NCBI RefSeq assembly: GCF_007859395.1
Contig: NZ_VOHD01000006.1
Location: 558,001 to 622,000 of the forward strand
Direction: 5' to 3'
Source of the DNA: Planomicrobium sp. CPCC 101110
GTDB taxonomy: Bacteria > Bacillota > Bacilli > Bacillales_A > Planococcaceae
Length of the DNA: 64,000 nucleotides
In this document: positions 46,376 to 54,763 of the stretch, piece after piece
Numbering within the stretch: position 1 is the stretch's first letter
How the letters are laid out: each line of letters starts with the position of its first letter
Made by a program: the position numbers and the translations under genes
The notes under the pieces: model-generated
Database searches by the model: none
What the model saw: the letters and a program-made list of their open reading frames with translations, nothing else
What the model was told of the DNA's origin: nothing

Positions 46376-46945
46376 TTAACGCTCCTTTCCTACAATCTGA
46401 ATGAACTGCATTTCGGCCGGTTTAGCAGGAACTGTCTCAAACTCTATCTCATGTTCTGGTTTTTTGGGGGCTTCTCTTACCGGTATGGTTTCCCGCACCT
46501 TTACCGCAGCCGGCTCTTGGATGATTTCACGTTCCTTAGCGGCTTCCGGTTCTTTGGTGGCATTGCGAACTTGGATCGTCTCGGGCGCTTTTATGGATAG
46601 AGCTTCTTCAGCTTCGACCTCAGCTTTCATTTCCCTTTCAGTTGCAGCTGCAGGAATAGAGGTTTGCCGCTTCGCTTTCCGCTCTTCGGCCAGCCGCAGA
46701 TTTTCGCTTTCCTCTTTTTCCACTATCTTCATGAATACCAGCGAAGCCGCCAAGGACACCGCGACAATCGCCAAAACAGGCAAATACCAAGGAAGTCCCG
46801 ATTGCATCAGCACACCAATAAAAGATGCGGCAATTGCGCCACCTGCTGCAGCCATTTTTTTCACCATTGAAATCGTTTTAAATTGAAAGACCGCAAGCAA
46901 TAAAACAGCGCCTGTGATCATAAGTAAAATTAACAATCGAATCAA
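46376..46945 (-). CDS. Unrecognised membrane protein with charged repeat tail, in pilus operon
   Basis: 189 residues. Two or three hydrophobic segments (LLILLMITGAVLLLAVFQF, AAGGAIAASFIGVLMQ, WYLPVLAIVAVSLAASLVF), then a cytoplasmic tail of about 115 charged residues with an irregular repeat (KEPEAAKEREIIQ, QEPAAVKVRETIP, REAPKKPEHE). No known family was recognised. It ends one base before the VanW-like gene start and begins 38 bp after the PilX-like gene, so it belongs to the operon. Confidence 0.7.
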   Translation of the reverse strand: MIRLLILLMITGAVLLLAVFQFKTISMVKKMAAAGGAIAASFIGVLMQSGLPWYLPVLAIVAVSLAASLVFMKIVEKEESENLRLAEERKAKRQTSIPAAATEREMKAEVEAEEALSIKAPETIQVRNATKEPEAAKEREIIQEPAAVKVRETIPVREAPKKPEHEIEFETVPAKPAEMQFIQIVGKER

Positions 46946-46983
46946 TTCTTAACCCCCTGTATCACTTTGTAAATCTTAGGTAT

Positions 46984-48531
46984 TCAATACTCAACATCAA
47001 ATTCGAAGCTTGGTTTCAGCACACTCGGCACGGCCACTTCAGTTGATTCTGTAATGGTCTTACTAATGGTCACCCCGCAAGCAGCCAGGAAAGTCGTATA
47101 GGATTCTGTTGGCGGCGACATTTTATGGACATAGAGTTTCGTCCGTTCAGCATCCTCTGTGCTATTGATTCCGTTTGCAGACAGCAGCACGAACTTCTTG
47201 TTCGGATCTTTTGTAAAGTAAATGAGAGAACCGCTGTTGGTGAACTTCACTTCTTTAGCCAATCGTGTTAAATCCGACGGCAAAATCCGGTCGATATCAA
47301 TGCATAGCCTTGAGTGGTTGTCCACTTCGAAATTTTGCCCCCACTTCAATTCAGACACTGCTTCCGGCTGGCCTTCCGGCACTTCCTTGCCCAACACTAA
47401 AAAGTTGGTATAGTACATGTTCTGGATATTGTTATCAACGTTCAATTCTTTCACAATGATTGTTTGCTTTGTGCCGTTTTTTCCGAGGTTGATCAAATTA
47501 CTTCCAACTGTCAGCTTGCCATTCACCATCAAGTTGGCATTGACCAGGTTGTTCATATTATTGAATGCATCTGTATCACTAGGTGCAACCACTAAACTAA
47601 TGCCTTTGAAATCCAGTGAATTGCAGGTGGTTGTACAGACATTTTTCGAAAAGCTGTCGGTATACACTTTGAAATCTGCAGGATTCAAATTTGAGCTTAT
47701 GATAGAAGCGACAAATGCATCCAGTTTTTGGTTCTCCGCAAGCTTGCACTTGTATAAGGGGGTTAGCGCGGTGCCGGCTTTTACTTCAGCCAGCATATCC
47801 ATGCACATTTTAGCCGGCGGAGCTGTATCGAAAACATCAGCATATTTGACATCTTCCTTCGTAGAAGGTTTTTTCGTCTCCACAATAAAAGGTTCCTCTT
47901 CATCCAAAAACGATTCAGGAACTTCTACTTTAAAGGACACATTCAAATTTTTGGTAGCCGCCTTTGAGGTTCCCGCTATTCCCAAATCTACTCTTACCGT
48001 TCTTGTTTTTTTATCTGAAACGCTCGCATCATCCACATTCTGTCCCGCTTCATTCAGCTTAGTCCCAGCAGCCGACTTGATGGCATAGGATACATGGCCA
48101 TCGGAATAAGGAACTATCTGATTTCCTGCCAGCGTGTTCAAGTTGCTTATTTTGGTGTGTATTTTTTGGATATATAACGCCCGCATATCGCTGTCTATCT
48201 TGTCTTCGATCGCTTGGATTTTCAAATCGCTGTCACAGCGAGGCTCTTTCGGGGGCTTGATGCATGCAATCAAATCGTTGATGGCTAATTGTGTTGTTTC
48301 TGAAATGTCCGTTTTGATGATTTCAAGCTCCCGCTGGAAATCGGAAGTAAAATAATTCACTCCCATTTCAGCAGATGCGACTGATTGGTTTGTTGTATCC
48401 ACTGTTTGTTCTTGGGTCGCATTATTCAACGAACCCGCCATGAATGTGGCGGAAAGGCCAAGAAACAACACAATCATCAACAATACAATCAGAAGCGCGT
48501 ATCCATTTTGATTGTTGGATTGCTTCATCAT
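46984..48531 (-). CDS. PilX-like prepilin-type protein
   Basis: 515 residues. N-terminus MMKQSNNQNG-YALLIVLLMIVLFLGLSATF resembles PilX minor pilins (YALLIVLL type), with Gly before the helix but no Glu at position 5. A large soluble part follows with several Cys (CIKPPKEPRCDS, NVCTTTCNS, MCMDM) and a beta-rich C-terminal region that could be a surface tip domain. Much longer than Gram-negative PilX (about 200). Nine bases after the PilW-like gene. Confidence 0.8.
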   Translation of the reverse strand: MMKQSNNQNGYALLIVLLMIVLFLGLSATFMAGSLNNATQEQTVDTTNQSVASAEMGVNYFTSDFQRELEIIKTDISETTQLAINDLIACIKPPKEPRCDSDLKIQAIEDKIDSDMRALYIQKIHTKISNLNTLAGNQIVPYSDGHVSYAIKSAAGTKLNEAGQNVDDASVSDKKTRTVRVDLGIAGTSKAATKNLNVSFKVEVPESFLDEEEPFIVETKKPSTKEDVKYADVFDTAPPAKMCMDMLAEVKAGTALTPLYKCKLAENQKLDAFVASIISSNLNPADFKVYTDSFSKNVCTTTCNSLDFKGISLVVAPSDTDAFNNMNNLVNANLMVNGKLTVGSNLINLGKNGTKQTIIVKELNVDNNIQNMYYTNFLVLGKEVPEGQPEAVSELKWGQNFEVDNHSRLCIDIDRILPSDLTRLAKEVKFTNSGSLIYFTKDPNKKFVLLSANGINSTEDAERTKLYVHKMSPPTESYTTFLAACGVTISKTITESTEVAVPSVLKPSFEFDVEY

Positions 48532-48540
48532 ATTCCCCCT

Positions 48541-49023
48541 TCAATTCGAACTGGTTATGATCCTTGTGAGTGTAGTTTTTACGGTTACGGTATTTTTTTC
48601 ATTGTTCAAGTCGGCCATTTTCAAAACAACTGTTGTATTGCTTTTTTTTGGCTCAAGCCCGTTGATTTGGTCAATGGGCGTACTGTCATGGGAGTCAACC
48701 GCTGTCCCATTTATCACTGTACCAGTGTAATCATATTGGCTTCCGACATTTTCACTGGTGCATGCCCCAGCAGCGGAACATTTTTCTATTTTCAATTGGT
48801 TTCCTTCAAATATTAAAGAATAGGAATGGTTTTTCCGGTGCTCATTCGCCAGCTTTGTAATAATAAAATTGGCTTCCTGCTGCAACCGGGTTTTTCCGGT
48901 TTCAACGGCAGTATGTTTGAATCCGATTGTTAACGCTGTCCAAGCAATTACAGCGATGGTCGAAACAAGCGCCAAAGCAGCAAGCAATTCAACGAGCGTT
49001 ACCCCTTTCTGGTTCAACCTCAT
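48541..49023 (-). CDS. PilW-like type IV prepilin
   Basis: 160 residues. Leader MRLNQKG, cut before VTLVELLAALALVSTIAVIAWTAL, with Glu5 present. The globular part has a CSAAGAC cysteine pair. Start ATG 49023 is preferred over an upstream in-frame start within the previous gene; GGGTGG lies about five to eight bases before it. One base separates it from the PilV-like stop. Confidence 0.85.
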   Translation of the reverse strand: MRLNQKGVTLVELLAALALVSTIAVIAWTALTIGFKHTAVETGKTRLQQEANFIITKLANEHRKNHSYSLIFEGNQLKIEKCSAAGACTSENVGSQYDYTGTVINGTAVDSHDSTPIDQINGLEPKKSNTTVVLKMADLNNEKNTVTVKTTLTRIITSSN

Positions 49024-49024
49024 A

Positions 49025-49612
49025 TTAGCCACCCGAACTTTCTGCAGGATCTGCATAAGCCCGATAAGATAAGAAGGAATAAGTTTCACTGCTCAATGAA
49101 TAACCCCCAGAGGCAGCACCACTTTCTTTGTAAACCCTCAGATGGACTTTATGCAATTTGGTTGGCTCCAATTTCCCGCATATTCCTGGAGCCGGCTCTT
49201 CTCCGATACTGACAGGATTCAGATAAACTTCACATTTAAGGTAAATATCTGTTTCATATAAATACCCGTCGGTTTTTTTGAAACGGATAAAATCGGCGGT
49301 TTCAGAATCAACCGCATATCCATCTATCGCCATTTGATCTATGATTTTTTGTTTAGATAAATAATCAGGCATTCCAGTATCAGGAGTCACAGCACTGGGC
49401 ACCAATATTTTTTTCCATTTGTCCGCTGCCACAATCTTTGCCATCTCCTGTCTCGCCAAATTCATCGTGTCCAGCTTGGTTTCCGTCTTTGCGTTGAAAA
49501 GAGTCATTTGTGGGAATATTGTCATGATGCCAACAAAAAGAATACTAAGAATTACCAATGCTGCAAGCACTTCTACAAGTGTAAGCCCTTTTTCATTATC
49601 AACACGCTTCAT
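49025..49612 (-). CDS. PilV-like type IV prepilin
   Basis: 195 residues. Leader MKRVDNEKG, cut before LTLVEVLAALVILSILFVGI; Glu5 is present. Two Cys (KCEVYLN..GICGK). First gene of the pilus operon in transcription order, with GGGAGG before ATG 49612. Minor pilins of this type (V, W, X) form the priming tip complex. Confidence 0.87.
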   Translation of the reverse strand: MKRVDNEKGLTLVEVLAALVILSILFVGIMTIFPQMTLFNAKTETKLDTMNLARQEMAKIVAADKWKKILVPSAVTPDTGMPDYLSKQKIIDQMAIDGYAVDSETADFIRFKKTDGYLYETDIYLKCEVYLNPVSIGEEPAPGICGKLEPTKLHKVHLRVYKESGAASGGYSLSSETYSFLSYRAYADPAESSGG

Positions 49613-49796
49613 ATCTGTCCTCCCGCATCATTCTACGCTCTTTTATATTCCTTAAATTTCCTTATAATCATATAAATAGTCCAGATTTCACCTTAAGCCT
49701 ATTATTACACTTTCATTCCAATTCTGCACCGTTTATTTCTATGAAAATATGTTCTTTTCACTAATATTTTTGATATAAATTTTCACAACCATAGGA
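49613..49796 (-). promoter_or_regulatory. Upstream region of the pilus operon
   Basis: AT-rich 184-bp gap between the GGDEF gene terminator and the first prepilin gene. It must hold the operon promoter, but no pair of -35/-10 hexamers stands out; several TATAAT-like words (TTATAAG, TAATAATAG) are seen. No small gene or riboswitch was recognised. Confidence 0.4.
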
Positions 49797-49834
49797 AAAA
49801 AGGCCGTAAGAAGGATTTGCCCCTTCTTACAGCC
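49797..49834 (-). terminator. Terminator of the GGDEF gene
   Basis: Minus strand stem GGCTGTAAGAAGG / CCTTCTTACGGCC with a short loop and TTTTTT, right after the stop codon. Confidence 0.88.
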
Positions 49835-51538
49835 TCATTTTGCATATGCGGCCACTTTGTTGCGGCCCGCTTGTTTTGCCCCGATATATAATGCCCTGTC
49901 CGCATTTCGTATTAACGCCATACCATCGTCGCTATCGTCTGGAGCTGTCGACACGCCGATACTTAACGTTATATGAATGGTTTGTTGTTTTCGCTCTGTG
50001 TCAAGATCACTGATAATTGCAAAGGGATAGCTTTCAATACGTTTCCGAAGATTTTCCGCAAATAATAGCGCCAGGTCTTTTCCGTAGTTTGGCAAAAGAA
50101 CAACAAACTCTTCACCGCCATAGCGGGCACATGTACCTTCTTCACCAACTTCTTCTTCGATAATTCGCGCGAGCTGGATCAAGATGTCATTTCCGCTTTG
50201 GTGGCCATATTGGTCGTTGATGCCCTTAAAGCGGTCAATATCCATCATGACAAGCGATAATTTAGTCAATTCGTGATTATTAACTTTCACCATTTGTTTT
50301 TCAAGCTGGGCATCCATATAGCGGTAATTATAAAGCTTGGTCAACCCACATCGTTCGCTGATTGCAATCGCTCGCTCAACGTAGCTCGCTTTTTCTAATG
50401 AAACAGCAAAATAAGTGCTAAGAATGTCCAATATTTGCAGTTGGCGAGTGGTAAACGCATACTTTTGACGAGATCCTAAAATCAAGACCCCTTCTGTTTT
50501 ATTGTTTCGGGCAATCGGCATGGCCATGATACTTTCTGTATCGATAGGCAGATGGCCCGTGACAATATCCTTCCATTCCGACTTGCGGTCGTAAATAACC
50601 GATTTATTCGTTGTGACGACTTCACCGCCGACCCCTTGGTTATAATGTACCGGTGGCACAGTATTCTTGATCAACTGGCTGTTCTCATACATTCTGAGCA
50701 TCTGCAATTGTTTGTCGCGAAAATCCAATACATAGGCATAATCCGCTTTGAACAAATCCGCCACTTGCAGAACAAATTGATCGAGCACTTCTTCAGTAGA
50801 AAGCCTGGCTGCTAGTTGATGGCCGATTTCCCCTGCTTTTTTCAGGTCAATATTAATTTTTTCTGAACTGTTATACATTTTCATGATCGCTGTCATAATG
50901 AAAAACGGAATACCCAGCAGCAGAAGTGCTGGAACCCCAATATAGGATTCCGAAATGTAAATAGCCAACGCATAAGGAAACACCAATAAAGTGATGGAAA
51001 AATCCCAGATAACATCAACGGAGAAAAATTTGGGGTCGGCTCCTGCTGACTTGTCATAAAAATAAAAAATCAGCTGGTTAGCAAGGAACGCAACAAACTG
51101 AAAGATAAGACCATATGCCACAACATGGGCTATTTCCATCGATCCCACTTGGCCGCCTACTGCATAAAAAGCAAACCCAGCTAAAAGAGAAGCAGTAAAA
51201 AACATGAGGGAGTTGAAAGGAATTCGAAACGACAATGGTTCGGCAGTACGGCTTCTTAATGTAACGATCAATACGGTCAACTGCGAAAAAAGAATTTCCG
51301 CTATAATTCCATATTTCAAGAAAACTGCCACTGTCGCCCACTGGACCAAATAAGCGGACGAGCCATTGATGTTCATCGGCATCAAGCAAGCAACTATAAA
51401 AAATAATAAATAAGCGAATAAGTTCCAGGAATCCATTTCTGCAGGCGGATATTCTTTATATACCAAAAACAAACCAACTGGAACGATTAACATCCATAGA
51501 GACCAAAGAACTATTTTTCTTTTGGTGGTTATAGGCAT
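49835..51538 (-). CDS. Membrane GAF-GGDEF diguanylate cyclase
   Basis: 567 residues. About seven to eight membrane helices (first 220 residues), a GAF domain (about 245-385, TEEVLDQFVLQVADLFKADYAYVLDF), and a GGDEF domain with LSLVMMDIDRFKGINDQYGHQSGND and the active-site loop ARYGGEEFVVLLP (GGEEF near 475). The inhibitory RxxD I-site is not present upstream of the loop, so product feedback may be weak. Makes c-di-GMP. ATG 51538 was chosen because GGGAGAAG precedes it. It is upstream of the pilus operon, separated by a terminator, and follows folC by 48 bp. Confidence 0.9.
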   Translation of the reverse strand: MPITTKRKIVLWSLWMLIVPVGLFLVYKEYPPAEMDSWNLFAYLLFFIVACLMPMNINGSSAYLVQWATVAVFLKYGIIAEILFSQLTVLIVTLRSRTAEPLSFRIPFNSLMFFTASLLAGFAFYAVGGQVGSMEIAHVVAYGLIFQFVAFLANQLIFYFYDKSAGADPKFFSVDVIWDFSITLLVFPYALAIYISESYIGVPALLLLGIPFFIMTAIMKMYNSSEKINIDLKKAGEIGHQLAARLSTEEVLDQFVLQVADLFKADYAYVLDFRDKQLQMLRMYENSQLIKNTVPPVHYNQGVGGEVVTTNKSVIYDRKSEWKDIVTGHLPIDTESIMAMPIARNNKTEGVLILGSRQKYAFTTRQLQILDILSTYFAVSLEKASYVERAIAISERCGLTKLYNYRYMDAQLEKQMVKVNNHELTKLSLVMMDIDRFKGINDQYGHQSGNDILIQLARIIEEEVGEEGTCARYGGEEFVVLLPNYGKDLALLFAENLRKRIESYPFAIISDLDTERKQQTIHITLSIGVSTAPDDSDDGMALIRNADRALYIGAKQAGRNKVAAYAK

Positions 51539-51586
51539 GGCATCTTCTCCCTTATAATAATCGCTCATTCGGCATGTCAAGACCCG

Positions 51587-52780
51587 TCAGGAATGGGGAA
51601 TAAAGTTTTGAAATGTAGGAATGTCTTTATTGCGCAAGCTTGACAATAAATAGAGCGAACCCGTGACTATTGTCACTTCGTTTTTTTCTCTTTCAGGTAA
51701 TATATCATACAAATTTTGAATTGTCTTTATTTTACTTTTACTTTCTTCAAATAAAGTTTCCGCTGGCAGCGCCCGTTCATTGTTGAAGTCGAGAAACGTG
51801 AAATGGTCGCTCACTTGTTCAAGTTGACGTAATATCTTTATATAGTCTTTATCTTTCAGTACGCCTAAAACAATATGGATTTTTTGATCTGGATATGTGT
51901 CTTTGATTGTTTCCACAAGCGCGTTAATGCTTGCCGCATTGTGCGCTCCGTCAAAAACCACGTCCGGATAGATTTCTTCAAATCGGTTCGGGATAACGGC
52001 ATTAGCGAGGCCGGCTTCCGCTTTCGCTTCGTCATAGGCAAGTCCCAGGAGCTCCTTTGCGGCCTCTGCCGCCAGTGCAGCGTTGTGGAGCTGATGCTTG
52101 CCTTTGAGTTTCAGCTTCACTTCTGCCGGTTTTTGAGGTTCAATCACTTCAGCGTGCAGACCGTTTGCCGTTTCAATTACTAGGTTCTTCGCCCGTTCCG
52201 GCAAGTTCCCGATGACAACCGGCCGCCATTTTTTGATGATACCCGCCTTATGCCAGGCAATGTCTTCAATCGTTCCACCCAAAAAAGCGGTATGGTCGAG
52301 CGCGATGGAAGGAATGATCGAGACTTCCGGCGTGATGGCATTCGTGCTGTCATAGCGCCCCCCCATCCCGGTTTCTATGATTGTGATATCTGAGGGGGTT
52401 TTTTCGAAAGCCAGAAAGGCCGCAGCCGTCAGCAATTCAAATTCGGTAAGCGGGGTCTTGATTTTAGCGAGCTTTTCCATCGCTCGGTCCATTTCCTTTT
52501 CGGATATCGGCGAACCGTCCAACTGGATCTGGTCATGGACATCGTTTATAGCAGGCGAGAAAAAACTGTTTACGGCCAGTCCGTGCGCCCGCAAAATTCC
52601 GGCTAAAAGCACGGCAGTCGACCCTTTGCCGTTTGTCCCGGCTATATGGACGAATTTTCCGGAACGGTGTGGGTTGCCCAGTTCTTCAAGTGCGGATGTT
52701 ATGGCAGACATTCCGGGTATAATTTCTGAATTAGTTATAATTTTCCATTTATCAACATAGTTGTCGAAGCCTTTTATCAT
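51587..52780 (-). CDS. folC: Dihydrofolate synthase / folylpolyglutamate synthase FolC
   Basis: 397 residues, Mur ligase fold. Adds glutamate to dihydropteroate or folates. P-loop IAGTNGKGSTAVLLAGILRAHG near 47, omega-loop FFSPAINDVHDQIQLDG (the family usually has FTSPHL here, so Ala-Ile-Asn replaces His-Leu), GMGGRYDSTNA, and DGAHNAASINALVE. Slightly shorter than the usual 420-430. In B. subtilis it lies next to valS; here three inserted transcription units separate them. Confidence 0.9.
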   Translation of the reverse strand: MIKGFDNYVDKWKIITNSEIIPGMSAITSALEELGNPHRSGKFVHIAGTNGKGSTAVLLAGILRAHGLAVNSFFSPAINDVHDQIQLDGSPISEKEMDRAMEKLAKIKTPLTEFELLTAAAFLAFEKTPSDITIIETGMGGRYDSTNAITPEVSIIPSIALDHTAFLGGTIEDIAWHKAGIIKKWRPVVIGNLPERAKNLVIETANGLHAEVIEPQKPAEVKLKLKGKHQLHNAALAAEAAKELLGLAYDEAKAEAGLANAVIPNRFEEIYPDVVFDGAHNAASINALVETIKDTYPDQKIHIVLGVLKDKDYIKILRQLEQVSDHFTFLDFNNERALPAETLFEESKSKIKTIQNLYDILPEREKNEVTIVTGSLYLLSSLRNKDIPTFQNFIPHS

Positions 52781-52826
52781 GAGGCACCTTCTTTCCAGCA
52801 GAAAACATGTTACACTTTATAGCATA

Positions 52827-52835
52827 ATTATAGCA
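52827..52835 (-). promoter_or_regulatory. Extended -10 promoter of folC
   Basis: Minus strand TGC-TATAAT, perfect -10 with TG extension, about 50 bp before the folC ATG and within the divergent gap shared with the ATP-grasp pair. Confidence 0.6.
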
Positions 52836-52851
52836 TGAAGGTGGAGTAGAA

Positions 52852-53715
52852 ATGACAACATGTTGGGTTATTTACAACGGCAGCCTAGTTTCCGATAAGT
52901 TCGCGGACCAGGCCCGGCTGGTGGCTGAAGCAGCCGAGCGCGCGGGTGTGGCTGCCAGGCTGATGAAAAATTATGAAATGATAATGGATCTGTCATCGGA
53001 AGCGGAGCTGCCTGATTTCGCCGTTTTGCTCGACAAGGATATTTTGCTCGGCTATTTCCTGAAAAGCCGCGGCGTGCCGATTTATAACGACCCGTCAATC
53101 ATCGACCTTTGCGACAATAAGGCGACCCAATATATCCGGCTGGCCGCCCTCGGCTTGCCGATGCCAAAAACCATCGTTGCGCCGAAAGTATATCCTAACT
53201 TCTCCATTCTAGAATCCGGCTATTTCGAACGTATTGCAGAAGAACTCGGCTTTCCGATGATCATCAAGGAAGGGCATGGCTCGTTTGGCATGAAAGTGTA
53301 TTTGATCGAAACCGAGGCGGCTTTTTACGAGAAAGTCGAAGAGCTGCGCGGCATCGATTTTGTCTTTCAGGAATTTGTCGAGTCGAGCCGCGGCCGTGAT
53401 ATCCGGGTGAACATCGTCGGCGGCGAGATTGTGGCTGCGATGTACCGCCATTCCGAAACGGATTTCCGCGCAAACATCACAAACGGCGGCAAGGCCTCCC
53501 CCGTCGATTTGACCGAAGAGCAGAAAACGCTCGCTTTAAAAGCGGCGGATGCTGTAGGCGCTGTTTTTGCGGGAGTCGATCTGCTGTTCGGTGCTGATGA
53601 AGAGCCGCTTGTTTGCGAGGTCAATGCCGCTGCGCATATCCGCAATATCATGAACGTCACCGGAGTGAACGTAGCCGACGCGATGATAGCGTATATTCTG
53701 GAGGAATTGAAATGA
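52852..53715 (+). CDS. RimK/LysX-like ATP-grasp ligase (first of pair)
   Basis: 287 residues. ATP-grasp fold: substrate-side N-terminal domain (about 1-95), then TQYIRLAALGLPMPKTIVAP, ATP-binding PMIIKEGHGSFGMKVYLIE, FVFQEFVESSRGRDIRVNIVGG, and the Mg-binding VCEVNAAAHIRN with the E-x-N pair near 273. These features match the glutamate/peptide ligase group (RimK, LysX, CofF); acceptor and amino acid are not predictable. ATG 52852 has AAGGTGGAG upstream. The next ATP-grasp gene overlaps its stop by ATGA, so the two are co-translated. Confidence 0.88.
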   Translation: MTTCWVIYNGSLVSDKFADQARLVAEAAERAGVAARLMKNYEMIMDLSSEAELPDFAVLLDKDILLGYFLKSRGVPIYNDPSIIDLCDNKATQYIRLAALGLPMPKTIVAPKVYPNFSILESGYFERIAEELGFPMIIKEGHGSFGMKVYLIETEAAFYEKVEELRGIDFVFQEFVESSRGRDIRVNIVGGEIVAAMYRHSETDFRANITNGGKASPVDLTEEQKTLALKAADAVGAVFAGVDLLFGADEEPLVCEVNAAAHIRNIMNVTGVNVADAMIAYILEELK

Positions 53716-54503
53716 TCCTCTTGTATGGATCGGCGGATGCCAAGCGAAACATCGGCTGGATCGAAGAATTGCAGAAGTTCGGCGAATTTGAGCTTGTGAT
53801 TTGGGACGACTGGTCGCCAGAAGGCATTGCCTCCCTTGCCGAAAAACTTGCCGGCGCGCTAGTGGTGTTCCGCTGCCGCCGTCCGGATGCAGCGCGCTCT
53901 TTGGAGGACGCAGGCATCCACTTGGTGAACCGGGCTGAGGTCAACCGCATTGCCAATAACAAATGGCAGACATATCAATTGTTCCTGCTGCTTGGCGTTC
54001 CTGTGATACCGACCTTTCGTGAAGCTCCCGGATTTCCGTGTATCGTGAAAACCGTTGACGGCCATGGCGGCGCCGAAGTGGAAATCGCAATGTCGCCAGA
54101 AGAACTGCCCCGTTTTGAATCGGAAGTGATTTTCCAGCCGATTGTTGACCACATGGCCGATGTGAGGGTTTATGTGATCGGCAATAGGATTGCTGGGGCT
54201 GTGAAGCGCAGTTCGACGGATTCGTTCAAGGCAAACTATTCACTTGGCGGCTCGATCCAAAGACATGCGGTGACAGCAGCCCAGGAGAAAGACGTGCTGC
54301 GCATCGCGCGTGCTTTGAACAGCGATTACATCGGCATCGATTTTTTATTGCTGCCGGATGGCCGGCATGTGTTCAATGAGATTGAAGATCCGGTCGGCGC
54401 CCGGTCGTTTTACAAGACGCACGAAGAGAACATCGCGGAATTGCTGGTGAGGCATTTGGAGGAAATCGAAAACCAATCTCCTTTTCGGAAAAAGGATTAT
54501 TGA
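53712..54503 (+). CDS. ATP-grasp protein (second of pair)
   Basis: 263 residues. Begins MILLYGSADAKRNIGWIEEL; ATP-grasp core has NKWQTYQLFLLLGVPVIPTF, CIVKTVDGHGGAEVEIA, VIFQPIVDHMADVRVYVIGN and a Mg-site VFNEIEDPVGARSF near 240. Where the first protein has Glu-x-Asn, this one has Glu-x-Glu, so metal geometry may differ. Start is set by the ATGA overlap with the first gene. The two may form a heteromer or carry out sequential ligations; function unknown. Confidence 0.85.
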   Translation: MILLYGSADAKRNIGWIEELQKFGEFELVIWDDWSPEGIASLAEKLAGALVVFRCRRPDAARSLEDAGIHLVNRAEVNRIANNKWQTYQLFLLLGVPVIPTFREAPGFPCIVKTVDGHGGAEVEIAMSPEELPRFESEVIFQPIVDHMADVRVYVIGNRIAGAVKRSSTDSFKANYSLGGSIQRHAVTAAQEKDVLRIARALNSDYIGIDFLLLPDGRHVFNEIEDPVGARSFYKTHEENIAELLVRHLEEIENQSPFRKKDY

Positions 54504-54506
54504 ATG

Positions 54507-54536
54507 GGCAGTTTGCTTCGGCGGGCTGCTTTTTTG
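54507..54536 (+). terminator. Terminator of the ATP-grasp pair
   Basis: Stem GCAGTTTGC / GCGGGCTGC with G-U pairs and TTCG loop, then six Ts, a few bases after the stop. Confidence 0.75.
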
Positions 54537-54763
54537 TATAGAAGTGGCGATAATGCCGTTAGAAAGCTTGAAAGTTCCTATAAGGATCCGATTTGTTCAT
54601 GCAAAGGCTCTCTTTGTTCATATAGGAGCGGAGAAACTTCATGAAGAAAAAATTTTTAGCCGGTTTTTACTGTTCCGTTAAAAGCGAGCCGGCTCTTAGC
54701 GTGTGCATAGTCCGCTGGAAACGGGGTACTTTATTACAGTAAAACCAAATTAGGAGGGATCCA
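54537..54763 (+). other. Non-coding gap before the alcohol dehydrogenase gene
   Basis: No gene seen. It contains two TTTGTTCAT words (54592-54600 and 54613-54621) and an imperfect hairpin at about 54657-54697 (AGCCGG ... CCGGCT with an inner TTTTTAC / GTTAAAA arm). A strong TAGGAGGGATCC ribosome site leads into the dehydrogenase gene. No clear promoter hexamers. Confidence 0.5.

Noticed and set aside
54537..54763. Riboswitch before the alcohol dehydrogenase gene
   Set aside because: The hairpin at 54657-54697 is imperfect and has no terminator T run; no known aptamer signature was recognised.
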